Part shown: positions 58,114 through 64,000 of the stretch, in pieces
How the letters are laid out: every line of letters starts with the position of its first letter
Numbering within the stretch: the first letter of the stretch is position 1
Source: Phyto melanocephala
Lineage: Eukaryota; Arthropoda; Insecta; Diptera; Rhinophoridae
Length of the DNA stretch: 64,000 nucleotides
NCBI GenBank assembly: GCA_941918925.1
Contig: OW799236.1
Coordinates: forward strand, 69,282,465 to 69,346,464
Direction of reading: 5' to 3'
The notes under the pieces: model-generated
What the model saw: only the letters and a program-made list of their open reading frames with translations
What the model was told of the DNA's origin: nothing
Databases searched by the model: none
Made by a program: the position numbers and the translations under genes

Positions 58114-60403
58114 GGTTTAAGATAGTGTTAAATTTGTATACACAGGGTAAAAACGTTTGATTTTGAAAATCAAATGGGTAACTATTGTAAATTTCGTTTA
58201 GTGGCTGAATATTCACTTAAAGGTCAAAAATGCGTTTTCATTTAAATTTATAAAAGTAATTTTAAACAAAAGCAAGAGCATGTATTTGTTAAAAACAAAT
58301 CAGTTAGTCTCAATTCAAAATCAATTGTTGAAACTAAAACCATTGTCACTGCCTGGCATAAACATTTTACGATAATTTAAAAAAATATATAATGAACCAA
58401 AAATTAAATTAAATTATTATTTTTTAAATATTGATTTTCCGTATCTGATATGCGTTAAAGGACATCAAGTTGCAATGCTATATTCGGCTGTGGAGAAATT
58501 TTAATACTCTACATCAGTTAAATCATCGACAGTATTGATAGTTTGTAAACTTAATAATCATAGCTTTGCTCACTTTGCTGCTATGTGTTGAATTTTTGTG
58601 ACTAATTTTTATCTGTGTGAGTATTGAAATAAACTTTTGCAAGTTCCCATATATTTCAAATTCACCTCTCTTCCTACAAGAACAGTGACAGTCATTTTAC
58701 CGCCCATATGACTGTCACAAGGATTAATATATTGGTCAAAAGCTTCTATCAATTTATTAGGGGCAAACTGAAAAAAAAATGTATGGAACTTTTGAGTACG
58801 TGAATTTTGTATGTCCCTTTAACTTATGAGTTATATCGACCTATTAATCATATATCTGAACTGTTCACTCCACTGCTATTTGCTAATCAGCAACGATAAA
58901 ACTATCGGTCACACTTGACTAATCACACCTGATATATATACCAGCTAAGTTGACAAATCACACTTGATGAATATACTGGTCAAAGCTGAAGGGTAGCAGC
59001 AATTCAATAATAAATTGTTGCAAATGGGTTAGCACATACATTTTGTATGTGTAAGTTTCAGTCATTCAGTCCCTGTAGGACTGTTATATATCTCTCAGAA
59101 AAAATTCAGTAATGAACCGCTATTGGAGTCTAAAAAATTCGCTCCATAAGTTGCTAATATATTAGCAAAAAGCTTAAAAATCTCAATTTTCTCACATATT
59201 TTTAACAGAGAAATTAAATTTTCAGCTCTCCTATAACTTACAAATATGTTTATTAATATTTGTACTAATATGCATAATATACCTTTAGACTATTATTAGA
59301 AAGTTTTCAACAAATTGGCAAAGTTATAGGCAAAAATATGTTATAAATAAATCTAGTTAAATATAACTACATCAGTATTTTTCCTAAAAACTTAGAAACA
59401 AAAATACTTTTTTTCAGATTTAAAACAACTGATAAATTTAATATTAAATGAAAAGGACTGACTACTAAAATACAGTACTTCACGTAAAATTTTAAATTCA
59501 TGATGGCCGCTAAGTACAAATAATAATGTATGGGTGATATTCATTCTATTTTCTTTTATCTCATCATAAGCGCACCACTGGTGAACGGCTGGATCGATTT
59601 TCTAAGTCTTTCCTAAAATAATCTATGAAGCTCAATAATAATTCCTATATGTTTTTGTTCTAAAAATTTTAAGTGGGCATCCACACAAAATCAACAGCTT
59701 TTGCCGCATATCCGAAGTACTGTAAATCCTTAAAATTCATGAGGGGGTTATAACAAGAGCTTGCATAATTAAGCTTAAAATTAGCCAAAAAATAACAGGC
59801 TGGCACTTTGCGATAGATAATAAAAATTTTGCAATTCACTTAATAAGAAGAATTAAGTGAGGGGGCGTGGCAATTATATAGGAAACACTATATATGTTAT
59901 GGTTTTAAAATTATGTATAATTGGCTGTAATATCAGTTAACTTCTACGGATGCAAAATCGAAAGGATCAGAGTAAGGGATTAAGTACACCCCCCCTATAT
60001 AAAAAATATATTTAATATCATTTCTGAAAAACTGTAACCTCTATTATTTGTGAATTGAGTACGTGAAGCTTTTAACAACCATTTTCTGATAAGAACTTAA
60101 AATGATAAGGATCGGAGAAAGGGGTGTGATATCCTTATACAAATAAAAAGTACTTTTCCAATAACACATTTAAATTTTTTAAAGCAGTTTATGATTTTAG
60201 AAGCAGTGATTTCAAAAATGCTGTAACTAGGTGCATTTACCTCATATAATATTTACAGTGGGACCAAGAAGTCTTTAGTAGACGTTATAATGTTTAGTAT
60301 GGACAGATAGATGTTCAGAGTTTAGTAGACTCAGAATTTCGTAATGATTAAAAATTAATAAATTTACCTTGCTTAGTCTTAGACGAAAATTTTTACAAAA
60401 TTA
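58114..60403. other. AT-rich stretch with worn repeat pieces, no gene
   Basis: About 58470-58515 resembles a family A 3' end ('ctatattcggctgtgg'). About 59570-59890 has Helitron-like internal phrases ('gaacggctggatcgatttt', 'gggggcgtggcaattata') without ends. 58684-58720 holds a 10-bp inverted pair 'gtgacagtca'. Confidence 0.4.
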
Positions 60404-60790
60404 TATGTAGACCTCAAAAGTTATCCCATTAAAAACAGACATGCAAAGGAAGTAGTGAATGCATGAGTTCAACCCATGATGAAATGGTTAAATTTAGGTG
60501 AAACAATCATGATTTAAACATTGAGTCTATATAAATATATCTATGAAATTCACTGAATTTTAATAAGTGCATAGAACGCATGTATATTTGGTGAAATAAA
60601 ACTCTCGTTTCATGAGTTAATAATATTTGTTAAAGTGAATTGTTTAAGATATTTTGGAAGTATTTTGAAGCACATCATTTATCGAAAACTATTTTGGATT
60701 TAGGGTGGCATGAACAATGCCTTCTTTTCCACTATTGATTTAGAAGTCTCGAAAAATGTTATTTACAATGAACTAGTGCAAACGTTTTTA
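60404..60790 (+). repeat. Unclassified dispersed repeat, copy 2
   Basis: Partner of 35714-36105, sharing 'gaagtagtgaatgcat', 'tttaggtgaaaca', 'gtattttgaagcacatcat' and 'tagaagtc.cgaaaaat'. No coding or terminal repeats seen. Confidence 0.7.
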
Positions 60791-63016
60791 CTGTGATTAA
60801 ACAAGTTTGTGTCTTTCTTTCCTAAATTATTACAGAAGCCCCTAAATTTCTTGTTATACTTTTCTTTTTTAATTAAAAAACATTTTTTAAACAATTTATT
60901 AATTTTGTTTTGAACTTGTTTATACTTACCAACTAAAGACACGTACACATACTTATAAATGTTAATTATTTTTTGCTACACATTATGTTAGGGACTACTG
61001 TTTTCCATGCCACATTTAAGCTTATGTGGGCTTTACCATTTAATTTTTAACATTTTTATTCCTCAGCTTGCGGCCTGATTTTTTTCTTTTTGTAAATTGT
61101 ATTTGAAAGCTTGTATAATTGAAATTAATTGACTGCTGATTGGTGTTGTCAACTAAATGCGATTTGAAGAAAAGTAGCAAAGAGCTAACGAAGAAATTGT
61201 AGGAGTTGCAATAAATATAAAAGAAGAAGAACAACAACAAGAACAACGACCACATCAACAGCAGCGACAGAAACAACAAATTATATGAAATATTGTGGGC
61301 TTTTGTTTGCAATTAAATTATATGGTGTCATCCTGGGTGTTCCTCAGTTGCATTATGTGGTTCTGTTGCAAATGCACAACACGAACATAGGAATTATGAT
61401 GTAATAAAATGTTGTAATTGGATAGAAATTTTGTTTGTTAAATGGTTTGTTGGTAATAGAGGTGCTTAGCATGTGCTTAATTGACCTATATTTGTTAAAT
61501 AAACTTGCATATTTGAGACTGGTATGACAAGAAGTTTGTAAGAAATTACAAATACCCTAATGCAAGTGGATCATTATTTGTTTTGTTAAAATATTTATCA
61601 AGTTATTTTTTTTTTGTTTTTGTTAAATGGAAAGTATAAAAATTAAAATACTTTAACACTCGGTTGGACTTTAGGAATGGTTGGATATTTAATTTGTTTT
61701 ATGAATTTTTGATAAAAAATATGATTAAATCATTTTTTTAACTCCAATTTTGATCTTTTCGATCTAGGTCAGAATATTAGATATTGATTATACAGTTATT
61801 AAAATTATTGTGTATATTTTTACATCTTTTTAAGCCTTTGTTCAAACTATCTGATTTCATAGTCATACAAAACAAGTGTCTTGTTTTATTTTACTGCCGC
61901 CTCTTTTTATCTGATCAATAAAATTTCTAGCAATAATTTATATTTTAACTAAATGCAGTGTGTTGAAGCTTTTAATTAAAAAAAAAGAATATTTTTTAAA
62001 GAACCTCTTTAAAGTTATGTTGTTGCATATCAATAACTATAATTTTATTTGGTTTTTTTATTGATCAACTTGCAGTAACCAGTATCTTTTTTAATATACT
62101 CTATTATGTAAATGTTTTCTTGTGTCGTTTAATGATTTTTTATTGTTTTTTCACAATATTTTCTACAAAACAAGTAAAGATAAAGCATTGTATTTCCTTA
62201 AAAAATATTAAGAGTTTACGGGGTAGTATAGGGTTTGATATATATTAGCTTCATTTGGATAATGAATGAAGAAATATAGAATTTATGAATTTGGTTCAGC
62301 ATTAAAAGTTGCTACTAACTAATAAAACATAAATTCCCAGCAATCAAATTGAAAAGATTTTGTTTAATTTGTAAAATTTTTTTAATTGAAAAATTACATA
62401 AATGAAAAAAACTGAAGGCCCTAAATGTATAGTTATTGTGGAGGCATGCTATTTGACAAAACAAACTCAATGTTATTACAGGGCGACACCTAGTCTGTAT
62501 GAACCAAATTTATTTATTTTTTGTTCATACATGAATTTGGAATTTTTCTTTAAGTATTTTTAATATTTATCTCTAAAATGGCCTCATATGGTGCTATTGA
62601 TTAATTTTTTTTTAATTTTATTTCAATGTACTATTAGTGTATGCTATATACACACATACATACATTCATACATACATACATATGTAAATCTCTTTTGTGA
62701 TCTTTGTTTGGTAGCCATATTAATCAATAAATAAATATTTTGGAAATGTGTGAACTTGTTTAACAAAACTGTAGAAATATTATAAATGGGGAGTATGGAA
62801 AGTTTATGCGTTACGCATTGCATGCCAAGCCTATTTTGACTTAAAAAAAAATAAATGCGTCAATGTTTTGTTAAATATTTGACAAGAATTAAAATTAATG
62901 CATACGACATTACAACAAAAAGAAAATAAATTAAAATCCAGCAAAACCGAATTTATATTATTTCTATTCCATACAATAACGAAGTTTTTATTTTTATCTA
63001 TATCGAGAGTATTTAA
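60791..63016. other. AT-rich stretch, no gene seen
   Basis: A (cata)n run near 62650-62680, a purine-rich 'agaagaagaacaacaacaag' stretch near 61221, and several featureless frames. Confidence 0.45.
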
Positions 63017-64000
63017 CCCTTTAGTCCCCAAGACCTCCTGTAAACGGGCTAAATTCATTGTTCACTTATTTGTTTTCCGAATTCCATTATGCTTGTTTTA
63101 GTAGTTTTTCTAATACGGAGAGATCCAAAAATTGCTTTTGTTGTTGTTGCAACGTATTCTGAAGCTTTTGGTAGCTATCACGGTCATTTAAAGATGGAAA
63201 GTTGAGAAATACGGACGAAAAATTTATTAAAAAAAAAAATTAATTTAAAATAAATATTAAAAGTGGTTACAGTTAAAAAAAAATATTGATGTATAGAAAA
63301 AAAGGAGAGAAGAAAAAAACCAAAAAAGCTTTTGGCAAGCTTTTTACTAATCTTGAAAGGTAGCTATTCTACAGGCAGTCTAGGAAAAAAAATATTAACT
63401 AAGTTTGAGTGTTGACTATTTCACGAGATATTGAAGCTTAAAATTGTCATAAAAAGACATGAAATGTAGAAAAACTAAGAAGTTGTTATCGCTTTCTGAT
63501 GAAGAGATTGGGAAAATTTTGGATCTGACAATTTTTTAAAGCGATACTGACGTAAAATATATGAAAAGCGATAGTATGATGATCCATGCGAGTTGGAATA
63601 CCATTCAAATAATGAATTCTATGAGGCGATTAATAATTCGGTAAACATGTTTCAATGCCTGTATCAAAGATTTGAATTACTTCAAGCGGAAGTTTCGCGT
63701 AATAGGCAAAATTATTATATCTCTCCTTCGATTGTGGCTAATACTCCCCTATCACGGAAATGCAAAAGCAAAGTGCTCAGTAGAATATCATTTAGCCCGA
63801 ATAACTTATTCGATTAAAATAAATACAAAAATGTATTACGTTTTGTTCACTCTAAAAAGCAGTTTGTTGATGTCGATTGTCCCAATATCCATGAATACAA
63901 TAGCCATGTAAATGTTGTCGATCTCATGGATTATCCTATTGATCTATATAAAATTCTAGTGAAAAGCAAAGCAAGTTAGTATACTCTTTAACTGGAAGTT
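63017..64000 (+). mobile_element. piggyBac-like element, runs off the window
   Basis: A TTAA (63013-63016) is followed directly by 'ccctttagtccccaagacc', the CCC-starting end expected of piggyBac at its TTAA target. Broken piggyBac-type transposase pieces follow from 63459. The right end lies beyond the window. Confidence 0.65.
63459..63996 (+). pseudogene. piggyBac-like transposase, N- and C-terminal pieces
   Basis: From an ATG at 63459: MKCRKTKKLLSLSDEEIGKI then LDLTIF and a stop, the acidic N-terminal 'L(S/T)DEEI..IL' start of piggyBac transposases, followed by SDTDVKY. About 63835-63990 reads FVHSKKQFVDVDCPNIHEY, then NSHVNVVDLMDYPIDLYKI, matching 'CP..I.EYN..MGGVDL.D..I.LYRI', with MGG changed to VNV. 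The core holding the catalytic Asp residues is absent or unreadable; the frame 63593-63817 between them is unassigned. Confidence 0.7.

Noticed and set aside
58550..58720. Possible LTR end ('gaaataaacttttgc', then 'gtgacagtcatttt')
   Set aside because: The polyadenylation signal and TG/CA-like ends are present, but no pair of LTRs, primer site or coding was found.
1..64000. CRISPR arrays, operons, phage or bacterial defence systems
   Set aside because: No regularly spaced short repeats, no dense coding and no ribosome-binding sites; the DNA is eukaryotic, repeat-rich and nearly gene-free. I found no new multi-gene system.

Overview
The window looks like about 64 kb of very AT-rich intergenic or intronic DNA from a higher fly (Diptera, Schizophora; a calyptrate or tephritid is my guess). 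The reasons are long A/T tracts, CA/TA microsatellites, DINE-1-like repeats with a 'tcattccgtttgtaacacatcgaaatatc' type core, Helitrons ending in CTAG with 'gggcgtggc' internal repeats, and DD41D mariners resembling the rosa group known from tephritids. I find no intact host gene, no tRNA or rRNA gene, no CRISPR array and no bacterial feature. Almost every open frame of 60 codons or more is chance, or is part of a dead transposon.

Layout. 0.7-4.1 kb: nested DINE-like and Helitron-like repeats. 4.7-5.0 kb: a perfect 131-bp tandem duplication. 6.8-7.3 kb: a Jockey-type reverse transcriptase relic, followed by a pre-miRNA-sized hairpin. 8.9-9.6 kb: a Helitron. 11.7-16.7 kb: two dead mariners and two copies of a tRNA-derived SINE, one SINE sitting inside a mariner. 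19.2-19.8 kb: a LINE tail. 20.3 kb: a MITE. 22.8-25.3 kb: an internally deleted mariner beside a hAT element with a perfect 8-bp target duplication. 25.5-26.9 kb: a LINE relic (RT, RNase H, zinc knuckle) split by a 255-bp MITE. 27.6-28.4 kb: an unclassified inverted-repeat element. 30.2-30.6 kb: a large foldback element. 31.2-38.4 kb: two DINE-like elements carrying the same nested DNA transposon, with mariner debris and an unassigned GC-rich segment between them. 38.8-45.7 kb: Harbinger-like MITE, possible solo LTR, DINE-like copies, mariners, another MITE and a long hairpin. 46.2-47.9 kb: a second hAT. 48.2-48.5 kb: an orphan coding-looking exon. 50.5-53.4 kb: a 3 x 776-bp tandem array running into a MITE. 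53.7-58.1 kb: mariners and two Helitrons. 63.0 kb to the end: a piggyBac-like element running off the edge.

The repeats relate to one another in four ways. The nesting order gives relative ages: mariner before SINE, LINE before MITE, DINE before TIR element. Two mariner copies share deletion endpoints, so the deleted form itself was mobilised. A DINE copy without the nested element supplies a natural empty site. The 776-bp array has breakpoints inside a MITE. All coordinates, frames and pairings were read by eye; no search or folding program was run.
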